A stretch of 8,643 nt of DNA from Promethearchaeota archaeon (GCA_030606095.1 JAUWHC010000084.1:1-8643), one strand, 5' to 3'; counted from the first letter of the stretch, positions 1 through 6,769 are shown. The notes: a model not told the origin generated them from the letters alone. Translations and numbers: made by a program.

Positions 1-447
1 GCTGTGTTAAGAATTGGATGGATTGCAACAAAAAATAAATCACTTTTCAAAAAAATCGCTTCTTTCAATAATTATACTACTATTTGCAATAGTGCCTTAA
101 GCGAGTTTTTTTCAATATTGGCTTTGCGTAATAAAGACAAAATTATTAACAGGAATTTGGACATTATTAATAAAAATTTGAACCTACTGGATAAATTTTT
201 CGAAAATTATTGTAAATATGTAGCTTGGGTGAGACCTAAAGCAGGTTCGATTGCTTTTCCAAGGCTGTTAATTGAACAAGATATTGAAGAATTTTGTCTT
301 GATTTATTAGAAAAAAAGGGTGTGCTATTGATGCCAAGCACTAAATTTGATTATGGAACATCTCATTTTAGAATTGGATTTGGTCGAAAGAACTTACCTG
401 ATGCCTTACAACATTTTGATAACTTTATGACTGAAAATTATGGTTAA
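1..447 (+). CDS. PLP-dependent class I/II aminotransferase, C-terminal part (5' end outside window)
   Basis: The frame is open from the first base, so this is the 3' part of a longer gene, and the GTG at position 4 is probably internal. The visible 148 codons match the end of the fold-type I aminotransferase domain. The opening LRIGW segment is the conserved stretch just after the catalytic lysine, and its Arg normally contacts the PLP phosphate. The FRIGFGR segment near the end (Arg codon at 370-372) supplies the arginine that binds the substrate alpha-carboxylate. The Schiff-base lysine should lie a few codons upstream of the window. The middle (WVRPKAGSIAFPRL) is typical of class I/II aminotransferase-fold enzymes that are not classical AspAT. 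The substrate cannot be told from this fragment. The gene ends in tandem TAA TAA codons (445-450). Family assignment is confident; function within the family is open. Confidence 0.85.
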   Translation, partial: AVLRIGWIATKNKSLFKKIASFNNYTTICNSALSEFFSILALRNKDKIINRNLDIINKNLNLLDKFFENYCKYVAWVRPKAGSIAFPRLLIEQDIEEFCLDLLEKKGVLLMPSTKFDYGTSHFRIGFGRKNLPDALQHFDNFMTENYG

Positions 448-776
448 TAATAATTGTAGAACATTTTCAATGGTTATCTGGGAGAAAATCTGAAATATTT
501 ACTATTGAATTTTTGAATACTTAAACTATAAAGGCGATGTAACTCTTTTTTACTAAATATTGGGTTATTTTTTAGTAATTATTACTTCTTAATATTGAAG
601 ATTTATTCATCGATTTAAATGATGCTTTTTTGATAAATGCATCAATTCTAATTTCTTCCTTTGAGATGGGGTAGTTAATTATTTTAGTGAATATTCCCGC
701 TCATAGATTTATCCATAATAAAACAATGATATATGAGTAGGTTATACCCATAAAAGAAAGAATAGTATGAATAAAA
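448..776. other. AT-rich intergenic gap, no gene recognised
   Basis: This stretch of about 330 bases separates the aminotransferase from the helicase. I see no convincing coding region. T-tracts at 545-550 and 567-573 could end transcription of the aminotransferase. They flank a small inverted repeat with 8-base arms TTACTAAA (550-557) and TTTAGTAA (571-578), which is weak evidence in AT-rich DNA. A TATA-like TGATATATGA (728-737) lies about 45 bases before the helicase start and is a possible promoter. On the minus strand, 572-700 is open for about 43 codons and ends in TAA, but it has no start codon preceded by a ribosome-binding site, so I do not call it. Confidence 0.5.
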
Positions 777-2201
777 ATGTTAAAAGAAACACAAAGAATG
801 ACCGGAACGGTCAAATGGTATGATGAGAAGAAAGGGTTTGGATTTATAACCCTTGATAGGGATGGTAAGGATATTTTTTTACACCATACTGCACTGCAAC
901 CAAACGAAGATAATAATATCACCAGTGGTGATTGCCTTACTTTCACAATTCAACCACAAAAAAAAGGTCTTGCTGCTATTGAAGTAACACGGTTAGAAGA
1001 AGTTGTGCAATCTAGGATATCAAAAAAAAATAAACCATTACAATACAACCAAATTGATAGTGGTTTAAATTTTGCTGATCTTGATTTAGACTCTAAGATT
1101 TTACAGGCAGTAAGAGATTCGGGATATGAGGCTCCGACACCAATTCAAGCTCAAGCAATCCCGATTATATTGAATGGAAAAGATATGATAGGTTGTGCTC
1201 AGACAGGGACTGGAAAAACTGCTGCTTACGCTCTTCCTATCTTGCAACGATTAGTTAGTATAAAGAACAACAATAACATGAAAACCAAGCGTAAAATCAG
1301 TGTTTTAGTAGTTGCTCCTACAAGAGAGCTTGCAATCCAAATTAAAGACAGTTTTAATATTTATGGAAAATATACTGGACTAAGAAATACTGTTGTTTAT
1401 GGAGGGGTTGGACAAAACCCACAAGTGAAAAAGTTACAACAGGGAGTAGACATTTTGGTTGCAACTCCTGGTAGATTACTTGATTTGATCAGGCAAGGTC
1501 ATATAAACCTCGGTTATGTTGAGGTTTTGATTCTAGACGAAGGTGATAGAATGCTTGATATGGGTTTCATCAATGATATACGAACCATCATTAACTATAT
1601 ACCTAAAAAGAACCGACAGACCCTACTTTTTTCTGCTACGGTACCACCTGAAGTTAAAAAACTGGCCAATAGTATTCTAAATACACCCATAAGAATAGAT
1701 ATATCACCAGAAAAACCAACCTTGGAAATTCTTGAACAATCTGTATTTTTAATATCCAAAAAGAAAAAGCAAGAATTATTGGAAAAGTTACTCGTCGATA
1801 AATCGATTAAACGAGCATTGGTTTTTATGCGCACAAAACACGGCGCCAATCGAGTTGTTAAGATTTTAAAAAGGAAGGGAATACACACTGATGCTATACA
1901 CGGGAATAAATCACAAACTGCACGTCAAAATGCGCTTCAAAGCTTTCGTACTGGAGCAATTCGTGTTTTAGTAGCTACAGATGTCGCTTCTCGCGGAATT
2001 GATGTGGATGAAATCTCACATGTCATACAATTTGATTTACCAAATGAAACGGAAACTTATTTACATCGTATTGGGAGGACGGCAAGAGCAGGTGCTGGAG
2101 GGATAGCCTACGCTTTCTGCGAGGAGAATGAACTGCACAAGTTAAAAGAAATCGAGAAGTTAATTCGAATGCGATTAAAAATAGTAAAAAATCACATCTA
2201 A
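777..2201 (+). CDS. Cold-shock domain / DEAD-box RNA helicase fusion (RhlE-like)
   Basis: Predicted cytosolic ATP-dependent RNA helicase of 474 residues. Residues 8-73 form a cold-shock (OB-fold) domain starting TGTVKWYDEKKGFGFI, with RNP1 (KGFGFI, 19-24) and an RNP2-like DIFLHH (32-37). A linker with several lysines (about 76-97) leads into the helicase core. Core motifs are the Q motif (GYEAPTPIQ, ending at Q124), motif I AQTGTGKT (141-148), Ia PTREL (181-185), GG (209-210), TPGR (230-233), motif II DEGD (254-257), SAT (286-288), ATDVASRGID (400-409) and HRIGRTAR (430-437). Only 37 residues follow motif VI, so there is no C-terminal RNA-binding extension, as in compact RhlE proteins. The start could be ATG 777 or the in-frame ATG 798 (M8), which would give a normal cold-shock N-terminus; neither has a clear ribosome-binding site. 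Motif II has Gly where the family has Ala. Family knowledge: cold-shock proteins and DEAD-box helicases both remodel RNA structure at low temperature. Coupling them in one chain for cold adaptation or mRNA unwinding is inference. Confidence 0.95.
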   Translation: MLKETQRMTGTVKWYDEKKGFGFITLDRDGKDIFLHHTALQPNEDNNITSGDCLTFTIQPQKKGLAAIEVTRLEEVVQSRISKKNKPLQYNQIDSGLNFADLDLDSKILQAVRDSGYEAPTPIQAQAIPIILNGKDMIGCAQTGTGKTAAYALPILQRLVSIKNNNNMKTKRKISVLVVAPTRELAIQIKDSFNIYGKYTGLRNTVVYGGVGQNPQVKKLQQGVDILVATPGRLLDLIRQGHINLGYVEVLILDEGDRMLDMGFINDIRTIINYIPKKNRQTLLFSATVPPEVKKLANSILNTPIRIDISPEKPTLEILEQSVFLISKKKKQELLEKLLVDKSIKRALVFMRTKHGANRVVKILKRKGIHTDAIHGNKSQTARQNALQSFRTGAIRVLVATDVASRGIDVDEISHVIQFDLPNETETYLHRIGRTARAGAGGIAYAFCEENELHKLKEIEKLIRMRLKIVKNHI

Positions 2202-2250
2202 ATCGTTAAATTTACGAGTGGTCTATTTATTCTTACTATTCTTTCGGCTT
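2202..2250 (+). terminator. T-rich convergent intergenic region, possible terminator
   Basis: These 49 bases lie between the helicase stop and the stop of the convergent HXXEE gene. The plus strand is pyrimidine-rich from 2222 on, with repeated short T-runs, which fits archaeal intrinsic termination on U-rich RNA. No stable hairpin is evident, so this rests on position and composition only. Confidence 0.25.
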
Positions 2251-2625
2251 TTATATTAAAAGCAGGATTAATAGAAATAAATTAACGCTGCCAAAGATTC
2301 CTAAGACGATCCCAGTATAAAAACCCGTAGCAATCGTTCCTTTCGTCTTTTTCTTCATAATAAATCCTAAAGTATGGATAATAAAGTTAAATATCCCGAA
2401 AATTGACACTAATATCCCGAAGAAGTATCCAATAACTAATTCTAATATTATAGCTATATATGTTAACATTGAAAGACTCGTTATTATTGAGGATACAAAA
2501 AGATACTTCTTTATAGTCAGAAATTCTATTGTTTGATAGATCCCCATGCCTAATTCTTCAAAAATATGAAGCGTTTGTATCAGTAAAAGAAGTAAAAACC
2601 AGATTTCAACGATTATAGGAGGCAT
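2251..2625 (-). CDS. HXXEE-domain integral membrane protein
   Basis: A 124-residue, very hydrophobic protein with about four membrane segments (roughly 3-19, 43-62, 63-88 and 100-123). The first helix ends in LHIFEEL, giving the signature His20-x-x-Glu23-Glu24 of the HXXEE family. A second conserved-looking pair, Asn80 and His84, lies in the third helix, followed by a basic loop (KKKTKG, 91-96) and a glycine-rich last helix. The family is of unknown function. The polar His/Glu residues at membrane boundaries suggest a metal- or proton-handling or small-substrate site, but that is inference. The ATG at 2623-2625 has no Shine-Dalgarno-like sequence, and a TATA-like element sits about 27 bases upstream, so a leaderless transcript is possible. 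The gene follows the dehydrogenase on the same strand after 35 bases, so read-through from it is also possible. Length is somewhat short, but both ends of the motif pattern are present and it looks complete. Confidence 0.75.
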   Translation of the reverse strand: MPPIIVEIWFLLLLLIQTLHIFEELGMGIYQTIEFLTIKKYLFVSSIITSLSMLTYIAIILELVIGYFFGILVSIFGIFNFIIHTLGFIMKKKTKGTIATGFYTGIVLGIFGSVNLFLLILLLI

Positions 2626-2647
2626 AATTTAATTAAAGAAAATAATG

Positions 2648-2655
2648 TTATATAA
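2648..2655 (-). promoter_or_regulatory. TATA-like element for the HXXEE gene
   Basis: TTATATAA in the 35-base gap between two leftward genes, centred about 27 bases upstream of the A of the ATG at 2625. That is the usual archaeal TATA-to-start-site distance, so transcription may begin at or next to the start codon. AT-rich background makes chance matches common. Confidence 0.3.
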
Positions 2656-2660
2656 TTGAT

Positions 2661-3539
2661 TTAAATCCCATTCATTTTAGCCAGAACTTTGTATAGTCCT
2701 TGGGTTCCAAGGTTCTCTAAACCTAATGCCGTCGCAGATATGTAAAATTGATAAACGAGGGCAAGCCCTGGCAACGATAAATTCAGATTTTTCGCTTCTT
2801 TTAACGCAATGCCCATGTCCTTTATGAAATGTTTAATAAAAAATCCCGGATCGAAATTTCCTTTTACAATTCGGGGACCAAGATTGTTTATCGACCAACA
2901 ACCCGCAGCACCCTTCCCAATAACATTTATTACTTCACCTAAATCATTTCCTGCTTTATAAGCGTATAATAAGGACTCTACAACTCCAATCATGGTTCCT
3001 GCTATTAAAATTTGATTGCTCATTTTAGTATGTTGCCCCGCTCCTGCTTTTCCCATGTATGCAATATTTTTACCCATCAACTCGAAAAAAGGAAACACTT
3101 TTTCGTACGTCTCTTTATCGCCACCAGCCATTATTGCTAGCGTTCCGTTTTTAGCGCCGACATCCCCACCTGAGACAGGTGCGTCGATAGATGATACGCC
3201 TATCTTTTTTGCCTCTTCATATACTCTTTGAGCAAGAGAAGGCTCGGAGGTTGTCATATCAACGATTATTGAACCTTTTTTTATTGCTTTTAGAACTCCG
3301 TTATCCCCTAAGTAAACATCTTCGACATCGTGAGGGAAACCAACGATGGTAAAAACGATATCGCTCTTTTCAGCAACTTCTTTAGGGTTTGAACACCAAA
3401 TAGCGCCCATATCAATCAATTCTTTAGCTTTTTCTTTTGTTCGATTATAAACTGAAATGTTATATCCAGCTTTTAAGATATGAGCACACATAGACTTACC
3501 CATAACTCCTGTTCCTATCCATCCAACACGGTTATCCAT
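2661..3539 (-). CDS. NAD(P)-dependent beta-hydroxyacid dehydrogenase (3-hydroxyisobutyrate dehydrogenase family)
   Basis: A 292-residue soluble oxidoreductase, full length for its family. It interconverts a beta-hydroxyacid and the matching semialdehyde. Family substrates include 3-hydroxyisobutyrate, tartronate semialdehyde/glycerate, glyoxylate and succinic semialdehyde; the sequence does not decide among them. The N-terminal Rossmann domain has WIGTGVMG (7-14) and, at the end of strand beta-2, YNRT (31-34). Asn-Arg-Thr here usually marks NADP(H) preference over NAD(H). DAPVSGG (119-125) is the substrate-binding signature. GAGQHTK (166-172) carries the catalytic Lys172, followed by Asn175-Gln176, and the all-helical C-terminal domain contains the conserved Lys240-Asp241 pair. 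It lies 103 bases downstream of the acyl-CoA synthetase alpha gene on the same strand. A role in branched-chain amino acid or related acyl breakdown would fit but is unproven. Confidence 0.92.
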   Translation of the reverse strand: MDNRVGWIGTGVMGKSMCAHILKAGYNISVYNRTKEKAKELIDMGAIWCSNPKEVAEKSDIVFTIVGFPHDVEDVYLGDNGVLKAIKKGSIIVDMTTSEPSLAQRVYEEAKKIGVSSIDAPVSGGDVGAKNGTLAIMAGGDKETYEKVFPFFELMGKNIAYMGKAGAGQHTKMSNQILIAGTMIGVVESLLYAYKAGNDLGEVINVIGKGAAGCWSINNLGPRIVKGNFDPGFFIKHFIKDMGIALKEAKNLNLSLPGLALVYQFYISATALGLENLGTQGLYKVLAKMNGI

Positions 3540-3545
3540 ATTTAT

Positions 3546-3553
3546 ATCAACCT
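3546..3553 (-). promoter_or_regulatory. Shine-Dalgarno-like site of the dehydrogenase
   Basis: On the minus strand this reads AGGTTGAT, close to the archaeal GGAGGTGAT consensus with one mismatch, six bases before the ATG ending at 3539. It supports that ATG as the start. Confidence 0.35.
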
Positions 3554-3625
3554 TTTAAAATTCTTTAATTACTATATTACAGATTAATTTAAGAAAATTT
3601 GTAATCTTTTTTCCTATAAATTTTT

Positions 3626-3635
3626 AAAAAAGAAG
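3626..3635 (-). terminator. Possible T-tract terminator after the acyl-CoA synthetase alpha gene
   Basis: On the minus strand this reads CTTCTTTTTT, about 8-17 bases past the stop of the synthetase gene. T-runs of this kind act as archaeal intrinsic terminators. The next gene starts about 90 bases on, so it may be transcribed separately. Confidence 0.25.
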
Positions 3636-3642
3636 TTAAGAG

Positions 3643-5094
3643 TTATTTGTGTTTTTGCTCCCAAAATAGATTGCCTTTCTTAACATTATCAATTCGCGTT
3701 CTATGTTTAAGGGCAGAAACCGCTTGAATTGTCTCCTTAATGGAATGAAAAGTGGGTATATACGCGAGTTCAAGGGATTCGATCATTAAAGCGTATTTTG
3801 GAACATACGGAATAAAACATACGACGGGCTTATTTTTTGTAGATACAATATTAGCTATCCTTCGACCTATTTGAAACGAGATGTTAGGAGGATAAGGAAG
3901 CAGTAGTAATATTATACACTCAATACGCTCAACACCCGATAAATATCTTACTATATCTTCAATATCTGTATCGATCACAGAACCCGTTAAATCTATAGGA
4001 TTATTAAAAGATGCAATATCTCGGGCAGCGGGATTCATTAGCTCTTTTAAATCTTTCTTCTCTTGCCTTTCAAGTCGTACTGCATTCAAACCATAATCTC
4101 TCAACATATCGGACGCGATTACTCCATGGCCTCCAGAAACTGACACAATCACGACATCTCCATAGGTTATAACATTTTTCCCAAACGGATTTTTTCTGTG
4201 CGATAATACATCATAGACTTTTAAGCTCGATAATAGCTCTCTTTCGGAACTAGCTTGTATAATTTGATATTGCCTCAATGCTGCTGATAGGATTTTATAA
4301 TTTCCTGCTAAACTAGCTGTATGCGACTGTGTAGCTACTTTTCCTTCCCTAGTTTTTCCTCCAAAGAAAGTTACAACAGTATCCTCTGATTCTTTTGCTA
4401 ATTGCAAAAATCTTCTTGCTCTCCCTTCCTTAAATCCCTCTAAATAGAACGCAATGTTCGTTGTTTCCTTGTCGACCTTGCTAAAATACTCTAATAGCAT
4501 TGTTTCGTCAATAACCGCGCGATTTCCTATGGAAACTGCGGTAGATACGCCTATATTTCTCTCATTGAATTTATTGAAAAACTGGTCCACCAATACGCCT
4601 CCACTTTGACTTATTAATGCCACAGAACCTTTCGGCGGTCTTGTAATACGCTCTGTAGGTAAAAAAATGGTATCTACTAAAGGAGGAGCATAGACTCCAA
4701 TGCAATTAGGACCAAGAACGGCTATATTATTATTAAAGGCTATTTTCTTGAGTTGTTCTTGCCTTTTCCTCCCTTTTCCGCCGATTTCAGCAAAACCACC
4801 ACTAATTATCACGCTTGAAGGAATCCCTAGATCTGCGCAGTCTTGGATGTATCCCAAGGTATCGTCCGGTCCAACTGCAATAACGAGGAGATCTGGAATC
4901 TTAGGTAATTTATCTAACCTTTCGTATAATTGAATGCCTTCAATATCCCCTCCCGTGGGATAAATTCCAAAAACCTCGACATTCATTTCGAACTCGTTTT
5001 TTAATAAAACAATTCTTCCCGGACTAAGGGGATTTCTTTTTGAAATACCCACTACTGCCATTGATTTTGGTTTGAATAACTTTTCTAAATCCAT
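3643..5094 (-). CDS. ADP-forming acetyl/acyl-CoA synthetase, alpha subunit
   Basis: A 483-residue protein with the layout of the alpha subunit of NDP-forming acyl-CoA synthetases, which convert acyl-CoA + ADP + Pi to free acid + CoA + ATP and serve archaeal substrate-level phosphorylation. Residues 5-135 form the CoA-binding Rossmann domain (FKPKSMAVVGIS; VLGPNCIGV at 126-134). A succinyl-CoA-ligase-like domain follows from about 155 (ALISQSGG, 159-166). It carries the swivelling phosphohistidine in SHTASLAG (His258). A third flavodoxin-like ligase domain begins near 315 (SVSGGHG, 318-324). The ATP-grasp beta subunit that completes the enzyme is neither fused nor encoded in the window; in several archaea the two subunits are unlinked. 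Substrate range (acetate, branched-chain, aryl or other acids) cannot be read from the sequence. The ATG at 5092-5094 gives the standard N-terminus, and no strong ribosome-binding site is visible. Confidence 0.93.
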   Translation of the reverse strand: MDLEKLFKPKSMAVVGISKRNPLSPGRIVLLKNEFEMNVEVFGIYPTGGDIEGIQLYERLDKLPKIPDLLVIAVGPDDTLGYIQDCADLGIPSSVIISGGFAEIGGKGRKRQEQLKKIAFNNNIAVLGPNCIGVYAPPLVDTIFLPTERITRPPKGSVALISQSGGVLVDQFFNKFNERNIGVSTAVSIGNRAVIDETMLLEYFSKVDKETTNIAFYLEGFKEGRARRFLQLAKESEDTVVTFFGGKTREGKVATQSHTASLAGNYKILSAALRQYQIIQASSERELLSSLKVYDVLSHRKNPFGKNVITYGDVVIVSVSGGHGVIASDMLRDYGLNAVRLERQEKKDLKELMNPAARDIASFNNPIDLTGSVIDTDIEDIVRYLSGVERIECIILLLLPYPPNISFQIGRRIANIVSTKNKPVVCFIPYVPKYALMIESLELAYIPTFHSIKETIQAVSALKHRTRIDNVKKGNLFWEQKHK

Positions 5095-5331
5095 TTTAGA
5101 CAGAACTCTTCAATGTTCTTTATAGTGATATATTTGCTAAAGATTAAAATCATATATATTTTTATCTTATGTTTATTTTTGATAATAATTCAATAGAATA
5201 AAGATTAAAGGATTAAGGTTTTGACAGTATTCAATTTCAAAATAAATATCAAACTTCCATTCATGAACAAATATTTATTAAAGACAAAAAAGAAATAAGA
5301 TTAATTTAATTAAAAATTTTATTGATAATTT
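5095..5331. promoter_or_regulatory. Divergent promoter region between acyl-CoA synthetase and GPH transporter
   Basis: A 237-base, very AT-rich gap between genes pointing away from each other, so it must hold promoters for both. Leftward TATA candidates are AAATATATCAC (near 5127-5137 on the minus strand) and an ATATATATG run near 5151-5161. For the transporter, AATATTTATTAA (5270-5281) lies about 60 bases before its ATG. The ATTTATTAA core of that element recurs upstream of the next two genes to the right. No gene or RNA is seen here. Confidence 0.5.
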
Positions 5332-6735
5332 ATGAACGAAACTGAAAATAGAATTGAAAAAACAAAATTTTCGTATAAGCGAGCGATTTCCTACAGTATT
5401 GGTCAAATCTCGGATATAGCCTCTTACCAAACGTTCACATTTTTGACTTTTACATTTTACTTCGCAGTCGTAAGAATCGATATAGTGTTAATTTCTCTTG
5501 GATTTATTATATGGTCAATATGGAATAGTTTTAACGATACATTTATCGGTTATTTATCGGATAGAACACATACTAGATGGGGGCGTAGATTCCCTTGGAT
5601 CATGATTTCTTTAATTCCAATAGCAGTGATTATGGTTCTGTTGTTTACACCACCATCTTCAATAGGTATCACCGATCCTACTATAAACTTCACATATTTT
5701 ATAATCATAATCATTGTATTTGAATTATTTTTTACAATGTATGATATAAATTATTCTTCTTTGTTCCCAGAAGTTTTTATAACTGAGGAAGAACGGGCGA
5801 AAGGTAATAATGTAAGGCAACTTTCTGCTATATTTGGGTTGCTTGCAGCCTTCCTCTTGCCGGGTATTTTTATATCTAGCTATACAAACCCATTACCTGG
5901 AGAATATCCTCTTTTTGGAATAGTTGTTGCAATAATTATCATTATTGCTGGTTTACTATTCTTAAAATTCTCACCAAAAGGAAGAACAGAATTTCGCAAG
6001 GATTACAAAGATGCTCCTAATTTTTTCAACAATTTAAAATATAGTTTTAAAAATAAAAGCTTCATGCGTTACATTCCCGCAGAAATCGCTAACTGGTTTT
6101 GTTTTGGAATGATTCCTGTGATGGCTCCCCTTTATGGTGAATTTATTTTAGGTTTTGAAGACCCTTTAATGATATCGCTTTTGTTAGGCGTTAGTTTTTT
6201 ATCCTCTGGACTTTTTATGACAATACTTTGGAAACCAGTGGTTCAAAAATTAGGTCCGAGAAAATCGTGGTTAATTTCAATGACAATTTGGATTATAACT
6301 CTAACGCCGCTATTTTTTCTAGGGCCTGGTATGGAGGTAGTAGCATTTATAGTATTTTTTTTAGTTGGAATAGGTTTAGCTGGCTCTTTATACATAATTG
6401 ATATCATTATTGCAGACATTGTAGATGAAGACGAAGTAAAAACAGGGGCACGCCGTGAAGGGGGATATTACGGTGTTAACATCTTCTTTCAGCGATTTGC
6501 GACTGTATTTGTTTTTCTAATTATAGGACCTGTGTTTCTTATTGCTAATTGGGCTGAATTCGATGCAACTATTATCCCAGAATTTGAACTAAGGAGTTTA
6601 ATGGTAATGTATCCCGTAATAGCTCTGATAATCGCTATTATTGCAATATATTTTTACCCTTTAGATGGCGAATATTTAAAACAAATCAAAGAACAACGCG
6701 ACAAAATTCATCAAGAAAAAAAATCAAAAATTTAA
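5332..6735 (+). CDS. GPH-family (MelB/XylP-like) major facilitator transporter
   Basis: A 467-residue integral membrane protein with about 12 helices in two halves and a charged C-terminal tail (about 446-467). The helix II-III stretch WNSFNDTFIGYLSDRT followed by RWGRRFPWI (residues 64-90) matches the glycoside-pentoside-hexuronide:cation symporter signature. The helix X-XI segment ADIVDEDEVKTGARREG (361-377) is a second hallmark of the same family. Family members usually move sugars or glycosides with Na+ or H+, but the superfamily branch also contains lipid carriers such as MFSD2A, so the substrate is open. At the first MelB cation-site acid (Asp55 in the WDAIND motif) this protein has Asn65, while the second acid is kept as Asp69. 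The ATG at 5332 has no good Shine-Dalgarno sequence. It is followed by a CrtI-like flavoprotein and then a closely related transporter copy. Confidence 0.92.
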   Translation: MNETENRIEKTKFSYKRAISYSIGQISDIASYQTFTFLTFTFYFAVVRIDIVLISLGFIIWSIWNSFNDTFIGYLSDRTHTRWGRRFPWIMISLIPIAVIMVLLFTPPSSIGITDPTINFTYFIIIIIVFELFFTMYDINYSSLFPEVFITEEERAKGNNVRQLSAIFGLLAAFLLPGIFISSYTNPLPGEYPLFGIVVAIIIIIAGLLFLKFSPKGRTEFRKDYKDAPNFFNNLKYSFKNKSFMRYIPAEIANWFCFGMIPVMAPLYGEFILGFEDPLMISLLLGVSFLSSGLFMTILWKPVVQKLGPRKSWLISMTIWIITLTPLFFLGPGMEVVAFIVFFLVGIGLAGSLYIIDIIIADIVDEDEVKTGARREGGYYGVNIFFQRFATVFVFLIIGPVFLIANWAEFDATIIPEFELRSLMVMYPVIALIIAIIAIYFYPLDGEYLKQIKEQRDKIHQEKKSKI

Positions 6736-6736
6736 C

Positions 6737-6744
6737 TTTTTTTT
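6737..6744 (+). terminator. T8 tract after the transporter gene
   Basis: Eight consecutive T residues start two bases after the stop codon and are followed by ATTTT. Uninterrupted T-tracts directly after a gene are typical archaeal intrinsic terminators and need no hairpin. It would separate the transporter from the flavoprotein gene. Confidence 0.4.
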
Positions 6745-6747
6745 ATT

Positions 6748-6769
6748 TTACTTAATATTTATTAAGTAA
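6748..6769. repeat. Perfect inverted repeat, possible operator, between transporter and flavoprotein
   Basis: Two perfect 10-base arms, TTACTTAATA (6748-6757) and TATTAAGTAA (6760-6769), are separated by TT. This is the cleanest palindrome I found in the window. It sits right after the T8 tract and 76 bases before the flavoprotein start, and it overlaps the ATTTATTAA element shared with the neighbouring promoters. As an RNA hairpin its loop is too tight to use all pairs, and no T-tract follows it, so a binding site for a dimeric regulator is the better reading. The function is not shown. Confidence 0.5.

Noticed and set aside
550..578. Inverted repeat TTACTAAA/TTTAGTAA as a functional terminator or RNA element
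   Set aside because: Arms are short and almost entirely A-T, the loop is 13 bases, and such pairs arise often in DNA of this composition. Noted only within the gap description.
572..700. Minus-strand open stretch of about 43 codons with a protein-like peptide (INYPISKEEIRIDAF...)
   Set aside because: No start codon with a ribosome-binding site, a TGA immediately upstream, and a length not unusual for chance among six frames. A short ATG-led frame just upstream (MDKSMSGN...) would need a frameshift to join it. It could be a gene remnant, but nothing supports that beyond its look.
701..946. 81-codon minus-strand frame opposite the start of the helicase gene
   Set aside because: It is mostly the reverse complement of the cold-shock domain, which is clearly the real coding sequence, and its own translation has no recognisable motif.
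1595..1888. 97-codon minus-strand frame inside the helicase gene
   Set aside because: It overlaps helicase motif III and the start of the second RecA domain in antisense; it is a shadow frame.
3016..3231. Plus-strand frame inside the dehydrogenase gene
   Set aside because: Antisense to the catalytic-lysine and substrate-binding region of an intact conserved gene; no start signal of its own.
4700..4933. Plus-strand frame inside the acyl-CoA synthetase gene
   Set aside because: Antisense to the conserved CoA-binding domain; no family resemblance.
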